64,000 bases of DNA from Amyelois transitella (Eukaryota; Arthropoda; Insecta; Lepidoptera; Pyralidae), in the NCBI RefSeq assembly GCF_032362555.1, contig NC_083513.1, positions 3,472,001-3,536,000 of the forward strand, given 5' to 3'. A model generated the notes under the pieces. That model was not told the DNA's origin. It was given only the letters and a program-made list of their open reading frames with translations, and ran no database searches. Each line of letters starts with the position of its first letter. The stretch's first letter is position 1. Both the position numbers and the translations under genes were made by a program. This document shows positions 51,042-64,000 of this stretch, one piece after another.

Positions 51042-51607
51042 TCAAAGCCCTTCAGGCGAGTAGGCGACCAATACTGTTGAAAAGAGTTTCTTTCGGCGTT
51101 TCTTCTCTTGCAGTGGTCGGTTACGAAGCGCTAGTAGTCTTTAGCTTTGAAAGAATTAATAATTTTAAATTTGAGTTTTGAATACATATCTATTTAATTT
51201 ATCTAAATCGATAATTTTTACATGTAATTTGACGTAAAAAAGTGCCTACAAAGGCCTATTTTCTGAATAAACGTTTGAGTTTGGTTACAGTCGGCTTGAG
51301 CTCGATCGAACGCATGCGTGTTTTGAGTCCAAACATGCTTTGTTTAAAATTTAAGTTGACGTCATTTAGAGACACTGCTGCAGTGCAGTTTGGTGCCTAT
51401 TCTTCTGTTATCCTATTCTTCACTTGCGCTTCTGAATTTGTGTAAACTTTTTTGCATATGAATATTCTGCAGACTGTTTAAATAACACCCTTTTAAAACG
51501 TTGTTGTTATCAGTAAAGTGAAATGATGGGAATCTAAAATTTCGATTCCTACGCAAAATTTTTTTGTTTAATTTGAATTCATAATTCATTAAAAATAAGT
51601 ATTTTTT

Positions 51608-51690
51608 TTTACAAAACAACCGACTTCAACACTATTCCCTATCTCAAAAATTACTGAACCGATTTTGATGAAAGTATTTTTTTTCAATAA
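51608..51690 (+). repeat. Dispersed repeat with AACCGACTTCAA motif
   Basis: TTTACAAAACAACCGACTTC, AAAATTACTGAACCGATTTT and GATGAAAG match a common lepidopteran repeat start. Two short direct copies of AAAATAATT(C/A)CTAGTATG follow at about 51810-51870. Confidence 0.35.
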
Positions 51691-52009
51691 GTCTTTATAT
51701 ATTACATAGTTCTTATCATTATAGATTTATTGAAAAAAAAAACTTATCAAAAACAGTTCAGTAATTATTTTTACAAAATTGTAATTTTATTTTTATTTTT
51801 TCATTGGTAAAAATAATTCCTAGTATGTACTATGAATCATTGGTAAAAATAATTACTAGTATGTACTATGAATTGAATAGGTTTAGAGTAGTGGAAACCA
51901 ATAAACATTGTACATTTTTGTATTCCAATAAAAGAAACATTTTAATCAACATTTTATTTTTATTTTTACAAGACACTCTTTTCCAAATTACTAACGTGCA
52001 CAACTAAAA

Positions 52010-52145
52010 ACAAACATCCTGTAGATATGCCCAGATCCGACCTAAAGCAGTTAGACAAACATTGACAGTGGACGGATACGGCCATCAGCAGTTAGGCGTT
52101 AACCACATGCCGCCATTTTGTCCAGATACGGCCATCAGCAGACAA
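52010..52145 (-). repeat. Subterminal repeats related to the left end of the piggyBac element
   Basis: On the minus strand there are two copies of CTGCTGATGGCCGTATC and one GCTTTAGGTCGGATCTGGGC. The last resembles the left-end GCTTTAGGCCGTATCCGGGC at 46329-46348 in inverted orientation. They probably mark transposase-binding or end sequences. Confidence 0.55.
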
Positions 52146-53693
52146 GCAAGGCAAACAAGTCACGCACACAGACATACATTTTTCTAGTTTTTGGCTATGG
52201 TTTTTCGCTCATTTTCTCTAGGCAAGCTATATATGTCTGATATAAAAACGAAACTACAATTTTTCGTGTTTGCCACACTGCCCTTACAGTTGAGCAAAGA
52301 CAAATGTAAGTGAATGAACGAGCCAATTGAAAAAATGATAGTTTTCTAGGTAAGTTTTCAGTTTTTAGTAGAAATATACTATTTTAAGACATTTAGATAC
52401 ATTTTACTTGTTGTTTTGTGAAGCCAAATACATTATTTACGATTACAATGCCTCAAATAAATCTACATTTCAATATTTTCATGGTAATAGAAGTATAAAG
52501 TTTGCGTTGTAGAAGTTGCAAAATGGCGAAATCGTGATTCTTACTGGATTATTTGTGAAGACGATTTTAGAGAATTTTACTTGGGACATAATAACTTTTT
52601 GGCACCATTAAATTCCTCAATTATTGGACTTTGTGGAATAGTAAACAAAAACAGAATATATGAAAGATGTAAATTGCAAAATCAGTAAAATATTTACAAT
52701 GGATAATTTTTCGGTAAGTTTTGAATTCAGTGACCTAAATATAATAAACGCAAGTGTTTTTTCGCATCAAAATTTATTGCATATGATTCTTCATTTATAT
52801 ATCTTTAAAAAAAAATAAATTTTTGGGTAGGTCCCAAATAATTATATACAGATATACAACAAAATCTAAGACACTGCGCGCCCGTCCGCCGCGGCGCTTG
52901 AACGCCGCAGACGAGGTGCGCAGTTTGCGTATAGCCGCCGCAGCTGAAGGGTTAAAAGATAGAACTTCATTATAAAAATTTCAATCGCGTTGAACGAAGC
53001 CCAAAGATTGCATGCCGAAGTCGAAAGCAAGAAATAAATAGAGGTTATGTCAATGTCATATTTACGGTTTTTGACCGTTGACAACTGCGCTAAAATGTTG
53101 CTGTGCTGTGTGTGATGATGTGATCAGTTGATCTTGATTGACAATAAATGGAAAAGTAATTATTTCCTGAAAAGAATAGATAAAAATCTTTGATCAATTT
53201 ACTTTATCTTTTTTATGGTTATTTATTAAAATCTGATTATTTAAATTCACACCCGCATCGCTTAATAAATGAAGACTGCAAGCATCAACACAAAAGCAAC
53301 ATCTTAGAGCTCTACTACATGAACCATTTCTTTCTTTTGATAATTTTTGTAAAGTTCCTACGAGTCGTGTTCTAGTCGCTTATCAAATAATTTATTGTTC
53401 TGTATGCGTGGCTCTACCGCTTCCGTAAATTACAGTTTATTGATTTGACCCGAAATTGATACGACAATTATCATTCTGTACATTTTATTGTCTCTTCATT
53501 TTTGAACCGGTTGGTAACAATGATATTTGTTTTAACTTTTAATTTATTTATAATTAATGACGTATATACATACTGTGTGCAAAAATTTAAGAGATTATTC
53601 ACCACATAAAATATGGGAGTGGATAGGTCTTATTCTGGCATTTATAAATTGTAATTATAAATTGATAATCATTATTTAAACTTGCAGGTAACT

Positions 53694-56600
53694 ATGGAAT
53701 TGCAATGCAAAGTTCAAACATATGATTGGGGGAAAGTTGGCTCTGAAAGTACAGTGGCTAAGCTAGTTGCCAGCGGTGACCAAAATTTTGTGGTAGAGTC
53801 TTCTACACCATATGCAGAACTTTGGATGGGGACACACCCTAATGGTCCTTCTTTAATTATTGAAAGAGGAATCCTTCTCTCTGAGTATTTGAAAGATAAC
53901 CATGATGCTATAGGACCTGTTGTTAAAAATAAGTTTGGAATCACAGTGCCATTTCTGTTGAAAGTACTGTCCATAAGAAAAGCTTTGTCTATACAAGCCC
54001 ATCCTAACAAAGTAAGTATTTTAACAATTAATTCTTGAAGGACTTGCTTTTGCTCATGCCCATCTACTAATGTACATTGTTGTTTAACTTTCCATCCTGA
54101 AAGAACTTGGGAACAGAACTTTTACCACTCTTAAACTAATTCTCAATTCTTAACATATTTGTAACAATTTTTATGAACTTTGGTTAAGTAGAAAAAGTGT
54201 AAAGTAAGGACACAAACAAACATACTTTTGCATTAAAAATAGAAGTATGGATTGTGTGTAAAAATTATTAAGCAGTAATCAGTATCCAATTAATCATTAA
54301 CTTTTTAAGCTGGAATGGGGACAGAGAGATAGTCTCTACAAAAAGGTAGAGGTGCTGAATGTAACCATTGTTATACAAAAAAATTCTTATTTTTTGTGGT
54401 AAAACTTAGGAAATTAATCATAAATTAAAGTCATTTCCAAATATTCAGGTGATTGGAAAAGACTTTGCTTTGGGGAAAATCCTGTGCATTTTAATTCTTT
54501 TTTTTTATGCAAAATCTTTGCATTGATTCAATAATCTTTATCCATTATTTCAGGAACACGCAGAGACACTCCACAAGAAATACCCTGACATGTACAAGGA
54601 CCCCAACCACAAGCCGGAGTTGGCAGTTGCTCTCACTCCCTTCGAAGCTCTCTGTGGCTTTAGAATACTGCCAGAAATAAAAAAATATTTATCACGTGAG
54701 TAAAATCTGTATAAATGATTGCACTAATAAATAAAATATAAATAATAAATAAATATTGGACAAATCACACAGTTTGAGCTAGATCCAAATAAAGTTTGAG
54801 ACACAAACATATATCATCTATCACCCTTACAATGAAGACAGAAGTTAGTAAACTTGAAGAACCTCAAACTTGTTTACATTATTGCACCCAACTAACTGCA
54901 TGTTCCTTAATCATCATCATTCTATTCGTATAAATATAGTCATCATGGAAATGTTACTCAGAATTTTTTATTGGTGGCTGTACATAGATAAAAGTAATTA
55001 TTTTCTTGTGTTTTAGAACTTCCTGAACTTACACAAATATTGGCCAAAGAGAGTGTAAATGCGTTGTTATCACTTGACGATGCTGAAGATGGTAGTGGAT
55101 TATTGAAACAAGTGTTTCATGATCTGATGGTGTGTGAAAAACAGGTTATTGCAAGCAGCTTGAAGAATTTTCTGTCGAGATTGGAAAAGGAAGGTAAAAT
55201 TTTTTTTTTAACAATAACTGTTACTAAACTCTTGTATAAAATCCCTCGCACAGTGTATTCTCACAGATATCAGTGTTTTTTTCACCAAGGACAAAAGAGC
55301 TATCTATTGCAGAGAACAGTAAAAGCTTTATTGAAGCTGAAATTGTACTGTTATAAAGTATATTCTATAGATAAGGTCATGAGCATACCCATGTGTATGT
55401 GATAGTGTCTACCATAGTATTTTTTCATGTTAATTCAACATTAATTTGCATATTTGTGAAAAATCCTAATTTTAGTCACTGATTGTCTATCTAATAATGC
55501 CCGAGAATTGATGTGTACAAATAACATACTGTCAAACTTCTAGTGGTTTGTCCTGTGCCTTAATGGTCAGTCAATCAATTTATTACCTCTACATACATAC
55601 TATAATCATTTTGTCCCTAGCAGAGTAGACATAGCCAACAGTCTTAAAAAGACTGAAAGGCCTAGTTCAGCTGTTCGGCTTAAGATGGTATTGAGATACA
55701 AATAGTCATCTTTTATATTTTTTTTTATCAACATCTTTTATTAACATTTTTTTCCAGCTCCAGAAACACAATCATCCCTGCTATATCCCCTGATAAAGAG
55801 GCTTCATGACGACTTTCCTGGCGATGTGGGTTGCTGGGCGCCCTTCTTTATGAACTACATGCAATTGCGACCGGGACAGGCCATCTTCCTTAAGGCCAAC
55901 CTTCCACATGCTTACTTAAGCGGAGGTAGTTTATAAAAAAAACATACATATGGTCACGTCTATGTCCTTTGCGGGGTAGACAGAGCCAACAGTCTTGAAA
56001 AGACTGAATGGCCATGTTCAGCTATTTGGCTTGATGATAGAATAAAAAAAGAAACAATATATACAGGACAAATTATAAAGATTGAGTTAGTCTCGAAGTA
56101 AGTTCGAAGCATAAAATGTTGCATTGATTGCTGTTGATCATAAAAATTGTCGACACGTCCTGCGCAGCATAGAAAGACTAAGTGGTTTTGCGACCATTTT
56201 TAAGATTGCAGAAAGATATTCGATGCAGTCTGCTTCCAAATGGCCTAGTTGAAATAGTTTAAGGAATGTCCAGCAATAGACTTCATTCAGTTGAGATAAT
56301 AAAAATATACTGATTGGGCTGTGAATATATAAATTGTACATTTTCTACAGATTGTGTAGAATGCATGGCCTGTTCAGACAACGTGGTCCGCGCGGGTTTG
56401 ACTCCCAAACATATTGATGTGCCGACCCTGGTCGGGATGTTGGACTACAGCCCCTACTCGCCAGAACAATTACTGTTTAACCCTAAGATAGAAGACGAGA
56501 ATAGCTGCATCTGGAGACCGCCCGTACCTGATTTTGCGCTCGTGAAAATTCGGGTAAGTTTTTTTTTATTTTAAATGATACCAGGTGGCAGCACTGAGGC

Positions 56601-57376
56601 TGCAAGTCAAAGTCTGTGTTCTATATACATTCATGATGATTTCACAGTAACAGAATTTTCATGTGATATGATTCCTTATCTTTCCTGTTTTTATGTTATC
56701 CTATGAGATAAAAATTGTAAGAGAATGTCATATGACATTATGACCGCCTTGTGTACAATAAAATTTTAAATATATTAAAAAAGGAGAGAGAGAAGGAGAG
56801 AGAAGATAACAAATTCCTTATTAACGTAAGTAAATAGATTCATGGATAGAATATAATAGAATAGAATAATTTATTTGCATGCATGTTTAGTGTACAACTC
56901 AATGCAGTTTCAAATCGTAGATATTCCGGCAAAAGGTCCAGTTCAAAAGTATCTACCCGAAACCAACGAGCTTGCATGAAGAGAGTTATGAATGTGGATG
57001 AAGCGAAAGAAGTATGCAGGGATTGTGGCAAGTGGATGTATCGAAATCTAGACTACTCTCTGCGTAGGCAGAGAGTAGACTAGATTTCGATTTCCTCCGT
57101 GATTTATCTATGTATTTATATGTGATCACTTTTGATACTTACATTGTTTTTCTAAATGTATCCTAGGTGGAAGATCAAGACGAACCCTATAACACCATCA
57201 TTCGTCCATCACCCAGCCTCATCATCATCACATCGGGCCGCGGCGAGGTGTGCGACACTTTGCCTGTCCCCGCACGGCCGGGGGTGGTTGTATTCCTCAA
57301 AGCCAGTAGACAATTGACCCTCACACCGGCTGAGGGAGACCATTTAGAGGCTTACCAGGCTATATGTAATGTTTGA
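53694..57376 (+). CDS. Mpi: Mannose-6-phosphate isomerase (type I), 405 aa
   Basis: Six coding exons join in frame: 53694-54011, 54554-54695, 55017-55193, 55758-55925, 56351-56553 and 57167-57376 (1218 nt). The enzyme interconverts mannose-6-phosphate and fructose-6-phosphate in the cytosol, supplying GDP-mannose for glycosylation. Visible family motifs are [25 protein letters not shown] (zinc ligands Q101 and H103), [18 protein letters not shown] (E128), [20 protein letters not shown] (H263) and [13 protein letters not shown] (catalytic Arg R282). Length fits the family. The start is the ATG just after a GCAG acceptor, so a 5' UTR exon must lie upstream, perhaps near 53050-53150. AATAAA at 57597-57602 is a likely polyadenylation signal. 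Introns 5 and 6 contain repeat fragments. Confidence 0.96.
55590..55710 (+). repeat. Fragment of the common lepidopteran repeat in an Mpi intron
   Basis: ACATACATACTATAATCATT, AGACATAGCCAACAGTCTT and AAGACTGAAAGGCC match the 5' half of the repeat at 30957. Intronic. Confidence 0.5.
55945..56110 (+). repeat. Two repeat fragments in an Mpi intron
   Basis: 55945-56045 (ACATATGGTCACGTCTATGT, GCGGGGTAGACAGAGCCAAC) is the common lepidopteran repeat. 56060-56110 (GACAAATTATAAAGATTGAG, TTAGTCTCGAAGTAAGTTCG) matches the tail of the tRNA-derived SINE family, reverse orientation. Similar SINE-tail scraps lie near 54758 and 59690. Confidence 0.5.
56930..57040 (+). repeat. Second copy of the [13 protein letters not shown] element remnant
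   Basis: Encodes [20 protein letters not shown] in one frame, matching 5285-5340. It is followed directly by the hairpin at 57041-57090. In the last Mpi intron. Confidence 0.5.
57041..57090. repeat. Near-perfect 23-bp inverted repeat, 4-base loop
   Basis: 57041-57063 and 57068-57090 are reverse complements with one mismatch; the loop is GTAG. The arm contains TCGAAATCTAG and CTACTCTCTGC. It follows directly on a mobile-element remnant. Confidence 0.9.
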
Positions 57377-60300
57377 TATTTTTGATAGATACAGGGGCGC
57401 GATTGTCAGACGTTCGAAAAAAGGTTTCGGTCAGTTCGAAGCGAAAATAAATAAATATTGGTCTGCTTCTTGCATATTATAACAATAAGGGATGCAGAAG
57501 TATATTTGACCAATCCGCCAACGAATAAGCATCAGGATTGATGGAACATGCAGCTCTATTTGCGAGAAACAACAGTTGGTTCTCTCATTCATGACCAATA
57601 AAGTTCGATGTGGCTTTGCTGTTTATGAATCTGAGAATACTAAAGTTATGCGAAGTTAGTTAAGTTATGGTATTATTGATAGTAACATTGTAACTTCTTT
57701 AGAATTGAACCTTTTTTCGATTGTTTGAGAATCGTGCCTCAATAATACCACTTTTAGAAGTCACCGTCTCTTATACAGGGTGTAATTGGATTCACTGCCA
57801 TAGGTACTTTAAGTATATTCTACATATAGTCAATAGTTTTGGGGGCAGGGTCTTAACAGTACCTTCAATCAATGTTTCTTATTTTTATGAAACTTTAGAA
57901 AAAATACTTATAAATAAGAACACTGGGACTTCTAAACATGATATTATCAATTTACTAGTATTCATTACTAAGCTATGAATTTTGGTAAATCGGTTCCTAA
58001 TGGCCGTGCCTTGCCTACAACGTTTTCTTTTATAAAAATTTATACATTTAGCCAAAATTAATATAATACTAAAATGTTTAAGCTAATGTGCGCCAAATAA
58101 TTCCGGCCAGACGTTAAGGTATGCGTAAGCGTAAGAACCTTGTAACTTAAGGCCGCTGTTAAGTGACCTATATAAGGGCTCTTTTACGGGATTAGGTACT
58201 TGGAGATAAAAATGGAACCTTGTAGAAAAGGTTCAATATTTTTCCTCTTTTATTGTCTGTCTATCTCTTTTATTATATCAAAAACTAGGTAATAGAGCAA
58301 TAATTATTACTTGTTTATAAAGATTATGTTATATTATACCAAATGTTAGATGTAATATATGGAATGTTAATATACGTAAATGTTAAGTTTATTTTGTACA
58401 TTTATTACTGAAAACCTAAATTACCATCTATTTTACGCGTACCGAACTACTGATTGCTAAATAAAAATGAGAAATGTAAGCAGACTATTTGCAAAGAGGA
58501 TATAATAACGGCTATTGTTTGCTCGATTGCGCTTGCGACATTTGTCGAAAAGTAATTAGAGACTTAAAAAATAATTAAACAGAATGTTTGTTCTGCAATC
58601 TACGTTAGTAAAAAGAAGATATGGGTAACAAAATTAATATTTTTATATTGAAAAATGTGCGCTGTAAATGTTGAAGAAAAAAGTATAATTGCAACTATAG
58701 AGGTACCTATGACTTAATTTTATAAAGAATTTTATAAAGTACTTGCTAGCTTTCGTAAAATGTAGGTTTGTCTTTTTGTGTACCCCACGCTATTATTGTA
58801 ATAGAGTTCGAGACAGTAGTACTTATTATCTATTAATTACGAAAATATTTTTTCGTGCGTTCAACAAAGGCCATAAATATGTTACAATTTCAACATAAGG
58901 TAGGTAAGCCACATTTACGAATAGGCTAGCCATAAAAGTCCACAGAAAATAATAATTCGATACACTTTGATCTAGTTTAGGTCAGGTAAGGCGCGCACGC
59001 CCATTTAGATCGAGGTGTAAAAACGTTTATAATAAAGTTTAATGACATATAAAGACTAATAAGGACAAGAGATTTGATGTGAACTCAGTTTATAATATAC
59101 TAGTTGGTACTGCGACTTCGAATGTACTAGTAGCCACTAAGTATATGGCCTCGGGTCTTCCTTTCTCCTTTCAAATATTCTAAAAAATGGTACGATGTTT
59201 AGCTGTGAAAGCATTTTCAATTTTTAATACAAATTCGCATTTTTTATTTTAATTATGGATTGTCTGAATGGAACATTAAGGATTAAATGGAATAAAAAAT
59301 GTGATAAAAAAATAAAACCAGTTTTAGCCTTATAGCTTAATGTTGTTGAACCCTAAGCTTAAGGCCAAAGCTTGGTTTTAACCTTTTTGTTGCAGATATA
59401 AGACCATCTCTGTAGTCCTTTATCTCGGCCAACAAGAAAACTTCCGCTGACTTCGTCTTACCTATATGTACATATGATCGACTCGGACAGTTCAATCTAG
59501 AACGTGTGTAATTAAACGGCGCAGTGCAGCGCAGTGTACGGACCCTTAATGCTGATGAGTTGAAATGGAAAGAAAGTGCAGCTATTCTTGCGATTACCTG
59601 ATTAGATGCAACTAGTAAAAAATTAGTTTATAATAAAGTATGTTAAAGGTAGGTCCTACAAAACATAGCAAAAAATATTATATAGGAACAAATCACACAG
59701 ATTGAGTTTATCTTTAGTTGTAGATATAAATAAATAGATATATCCTTATTGCCTTATACGCAACTGCCCTTCACACGTAGGTACACTTAAAATACTTTTG
59801 CCTTTTCAGAATCATTAAATAAGTATGCAGCTATAGTACCTAATCTATAACAATGTAGTTCATGAGAAAAATTACTCATTCAAAAAATCGTTGTTATCTT
59901 CGCGAAAAATTTGCATCAAGTAGAGCGGCGCACCCGCCATAAATAATAGAATGCTTTCGAAAAACGATGAGTTAAAAATAATAAGAGTGCAGATTAGGCA
60001 CTTTTTGCGAAATACATACTACTACTAATATTTACATTTTCAATTAAGTCAAGATGGAAAATAATTTTTCTACGTGGTGGAGTTTATAGTTGTTAGTTTA
60101 ATTAGTAAGATTTTTTTCTACTTCATAACCACGTAAAGAGCTTAATTTTAATTTATACCTCCTGAAAAAACTAATAATCTTTACGTAGGAATATTAAAAT
60201 TATTAGTACCTAGGGAAAAACATTGCATATACCAACTTACTAAAAATTCTAGTAATTGAAATAAATAAAAGTTGCATTTTATCAAAACTAAATAGATTTC

Positions 60301-63300
60301 TGATCTCTCATTATTTTGTGACATTGCAACAGTTTAATTCCCACAAAACTAAGTACTTCTTTCGGACACAGAAACATTAAAATTGTGTGCCAAGCGCCTA
60401 TTTAGCAGTTACCAAATTTCTGATTGTAAATGAAACATCCATTTATTTAAATAACGAAGACTAGTTTTTAACCACAGCTTCTCCAGGGATAAAAGAAAAT
60501 ACTAACGCGAAAATTCAATTCAATATTGGTTTAGTAAATTAAGTGTGAAAAGGTTACAAACATACTCATTGTCGCATTTAAAATATTAGTTGAGATAGTT
60601 GCGATTGGAATTTACCAATTTCTCAACAGGAAAGAGTTAAGCCGTAGTTTGAAGTATGGTTCAGTCAGTGTCCTCTTTTATATAAAGAAAATAGTGTAAG
60701 ACGAATCATTGAACTAACTCTATAGTATGGTCTATACTTGTTTTTTGCGATAATACGAGTATCTCACCGATGTTTTATTTTACAACAATTACATAATAAA
60801 TAGCCAAAACACAGGTCAGTCTTAAAAGTTAATTTTCCATTTTTACCCTACCTAAAATCGACTCAAGAAACAAATACTTTACTGCTGCGCTACAAATGCC
60901 GATCACAGATCGCGAACAAACATTGTAATTAGCACTAATCAATCAAATTAATCCAACCAAAATTAATTTAACTTGAATGCTCCATCAACAGGTGCAATAC
61001 TGATCAGCATCTGTTCAAACCACATGTCAAAACCGATATGGTATGGCGAGTTTTGTACACAATCACCATATACATAAACCTACACTATATTGGATCGATC
61101 ATGGTTACAATCCAGTTGCCTGAATGTCAGGATTCCTCACGATGTTTTCCCTCACCGTAAGAGCATCGGTTAATATTAAAACTAATGTACATAACTTCGG
61201 AAATAGTCATTGGTACATGGCCAAGGAGGGATTTAACCTGTGCTTTTCTGCGCATCACACATTTTAACCGGCATCTTGTCGCATCAACCATCAACGCTTC
61301 ACAATTAAATCTAGCATTATAGGTTCATTTTGTTTACAGTTATCTGAATAATTATTCATATGTCTATGAGCATAGAACAGTGTCCAAGCTCTGTGTCAAA
61401 CACCTACGCGAATTTATGTTGTAGTCGTGATCAAATAATTTGTAATGCAGAATTGACACCATTTTATAAGATCAGATGAACATGTACGACGTATCATATA
61501 TTTGCACGGCGGCGTGACTTTACAATTACAATAACTCTAAGGATCCCGATTAATGCAGTCCTTTGATCCTGATGCAGTTTAGTTAGTAAAATCGTGGGGC
61601 TGGTACAAAAATCTCAAAGGTTTGACATGCTTTCGGCGATCGGAACCTACAGAATATTTAGCATAGGAATAGGTCACAAACTGGATTTACAGTAAAGTGA
61701 TTTACATCTACAATTAATTCAAAACATTGCTTAAAATTCATTTTCAGCATCCAAAATTAACATGTAAAAGTAAAAGTAGCGCCTGAGATAGGTATATTAT
61801 GAACTACAGACTTAAATATAGGTATTGTGTCTACCGTTGAGAAGTGACGAAATAAACGTGTCGTTATTATCAATCACACAGGGCATATTTTAGATACGTG
61901 TTTCATTACACAATTTAGTCTAGACAGGCGGCTTCGTTGAAGTATTGTCTTGATGACGGTCAAAAGTACAAGATTTATCGGATTAGACCAGTTTTAGATG
62001 AAGACAAGGTTGGCTAAATATTTTACTCCACTATCTGATCTTATTTGTCACGCAGATTAATTAAAAGTAAGGTTGGTCACTAATGACGTGCTTATTTTAC
62101 TAATGTACACTGTACAAACTCTTCTTCATATAGTGAATCTATAAAACTTAGGTATAAGTTCTCTTGGCGTCTTGATACATTTGAAATATCAAACCTTTAA
62201 ATCCTTGTCTCGGCAACCAATACAAGGCTAATTCTACGTAATAATTGCTCCCATTAGGACTTACTTTTTTTTGTTTTACTTTGTACTAATATTGATTAAA
62301 AGATATGAATCTACATGTCTACACAGTTATGCATTAAATATTTTGAGTTTGAAGTGACATTTATTTCTGTTCCTTATAATTTTGAAGAAAAAAATATTGC
62401 TTCAACGTTTGTGCAGTTGATTATATGTAAGTGTATATTTGGAATAAAATGAAACTTTGCAGCAAATATATAACCCACAACATACAGTTTTTGCAGCATT
62501 CTGCAGAAGCATTATAAAGTGTCACTTATTCAAGAGCTTTTATCAAATCAATAGATCGTCACGTACCCTGCTGGCCGTGGCCCGGTCATAATTTTGACAG
62601 CTACAACTACCTATGAACCGGTCATGTCATGATCTGATCGTATCTATCGAATGTCCTCATGGGCTAGTTAGCTTGAAACTGTACATTATTTATCACTTAC
62701 ATACCTCCAATTACTGTCATATCGATAATATGTTTGGCTGAAATTATACATGCATGCGTCGTGCAATGATATTTTACTACTACGTAATAATGTGTCTCAA
62801 ATTATATCATCTAGCCTGGCGGATGATCTTCCCTTTGGTGGCGGTTGAACTATAATCATCGCTCCCGCTACAATTTATAATATAACAAAAAAAACTGCCT
62901 GCCCAAAAATTACTTTTCGTAACGTAAATGGAAACATTTTGATATAGAAGATTTTATTCTTTTTTAAACTATAGACCTACGCACTGAAAGATTTCACCTG
63001 ACTTTTACAGCGTCCCCTTGAGAAAAAGCTACCTCCAATGCAGCGTCTTAATTGACCAAGGATTTACCTGCTGACTTCGAGACTTGCGAAACTACAAAAT
63101 CCGCCCACCGGCGCGCCCGCGCACGCCTGCTCCGATAGAACTACAATTAAGTGAGTACATGCAACCGTATTGGTAACGTGGCATAGGTCGGCTTATGTAG
63201 TGGCCAAGGACAAGGCGGTCACGTCAGGCCATATATGATAATATGATGGTTTCTAATTTTTGTGGCAAAAAAAAAAACTTATCTTTAGAATAAAATTCTT

Positions 63301-64000
63301 TCGTGTAAAAACAATTTAACCCGTTTCTGTAAAAAAAATATTTTACTGAAAAACCTTTCAGGAGTAACATAGGATCCTTTTTTGCTTGAAATTCCCACGC
63401 AAGCGAAACCCCATGCGTAGAGGCATCATATTCTACGATTACTGAAAAGTATAAAAAAAACTGTAAAGACAAATTTAATGCGCATTCACTTTTAAGAAGA
63501 TACTTAGGTATGTTCTACATAATATAAGTAGAGGTGTAATGTGGCCAATATGAGTTGCTGAAATATATTAACTCTGTTCGATAAACAGTTATATAGTCAT
63601 ATTTATTATTATAACAAATAAACTTAAGTACTTATAATAAATGATCTTCGATGATGCTTAAACGAAGTGGAGCAAGGCCACTGATGATATCTTTGTTCAT
63701 AAATGCTTACTTCTTAGATGTTTGGTAACAAATCGAGTCGGATTATTGCGCAAATATTTAGGCTTAGGCGCAAACGTAATGCAACAACTAATTGGTTTGA
63801 ACTGTACGAAATCAAACGATTACCATGGAGCCTTTAAAATGTTTATTTTTATTGCAATTGCTTGATTAAAGGTATTGTTATGAAGCAATTACTAAGTAGC
63901 TAATTGCGGTTTATGACAAAGACAAATATTTTTATTTGAAAAAGATATGTTAGTTATCCACGAAATCAGCAGACCAAAATTGACTAAGAATAAATGAATA
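57377..64000. other. Region downstream of Mpi with no recognised gene
   Basis: The first few hundred bases are probably Mpi 3' UTR (AATAAA at 57597). The rest is AT-rich, with a dispersed-repeat fragment at 61079-61270 and a SINE-tail scrap near 59690. A GC-rich patch at 63068-63130, followed on the minus strand by CAGCAG|GTAAAT, may be a promoter with a non-coding first exon. ORFs at 57721-57978 and 63224-63472 match nothing I know. Confidence 0.4.
61079..61270 (+). repeat. Dispersed repeat, partner of 970-1150
   Basis: Shares TTGCCTGAATGTCAGG, CCTCACGATGTTTTCCCTCA and AATAGTCATTGGTACATGGC with the copy at 970-1150. Confidence 0.45.

Larger units (their letters stand above)
46319..52951 (+). 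mobile_element. piggyBac-type transposon carrying an intact transposase gene
   Basis: A TTAA at 46315-46318 followed by CCCTTC, and a GAAGGG followed by TTAA at 52952-52955, give mirrored ends of the piggyBac type. Left subterminal sequence GCTTTAGGCCGTATCCGGGC reappears inverted and diverged near 52024-52050. The right boundary is uncertain: another TTAA at 52099 lies beside the same motif. The element includes a spliced transposase gene, a 120-bp tandem array and a later SINE insertion (50758), which together account for a length well above the usual 2-3 kb. Confidence 0.6.

Overview
The window is genomic DNA from an animal with spliced genes, almost certainly a moth or butterfly. It is AT-rich, its genes have canonical GT-AG introns, and it is full of repeat fragments typical of Lepidoptera (tRNA-derived SINEs and a common repeat ending in a cacacggcac motif). 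The protein-coding genes resemble insect proteins. No bacterial, viral or CRISPR features were seen.

Layout. 0.6-7 kb (minus): the first two coding exons of a secreted trypsin-like serine protease whose catalytic part lies beyond the left edge. 12-14.7 kb (minus) and 17.8-21.3 kb (plus): two divergently transcribed paralogues of an hnRNP A/B protein (Hrb87F/Hrb98DE type), with matching exon phases and a spliced 3' UTR in both. The gap between them holds a cluster of TATCGATA sites with a 24-bp tandem array, and a 916-bp non-autonomous transposon. 23.6-43.5 kb (minus): the homeobox gene rough, four coding exons, 206 aa. Its homeodomain is split by an apparent GC-AG intron. Intron 2 is almost entirely a 4.66-kb pogo-like transposon and intron 1 contains an intact 4.35-kb ISL2EU-type transposon. 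44.5-45.9 kb (plus): a two-exon gene for a secreted protein I do not recognise. 46.3 to about 52-53 kb (plus): a large piggyBac-type transposon whose five-exon transposase gene has a 120-bp tandem array in its 5' UTR intron. 53.7-57.4 kb (plus): a complete mannose-6-phosphate isomerase gene, six coding exons, 405 aa. 57.4-64 kb: no gene recognised.

How the parts work together. The host genes are unrelated housekeeping, developmental and secreted functions, not a pathway. The coherent systems are the mobile elements. The ISL2EU-type element pairs a THAP-DDE transposase with a convergently transcribed SWIM-YqaJ nuclease, and a deletion derivative of a related element, still carrying the first YqaJ exon and its splice donor, lies 15 kb away. 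The pogo-like element carries a second, Cys-rich small ORF upstream of the transposase and arrays of subterminal motifs. All exon models were derived by eye from splice signals, reading-frame continuity and recalled family motifs; no transcript or database evidence was available.
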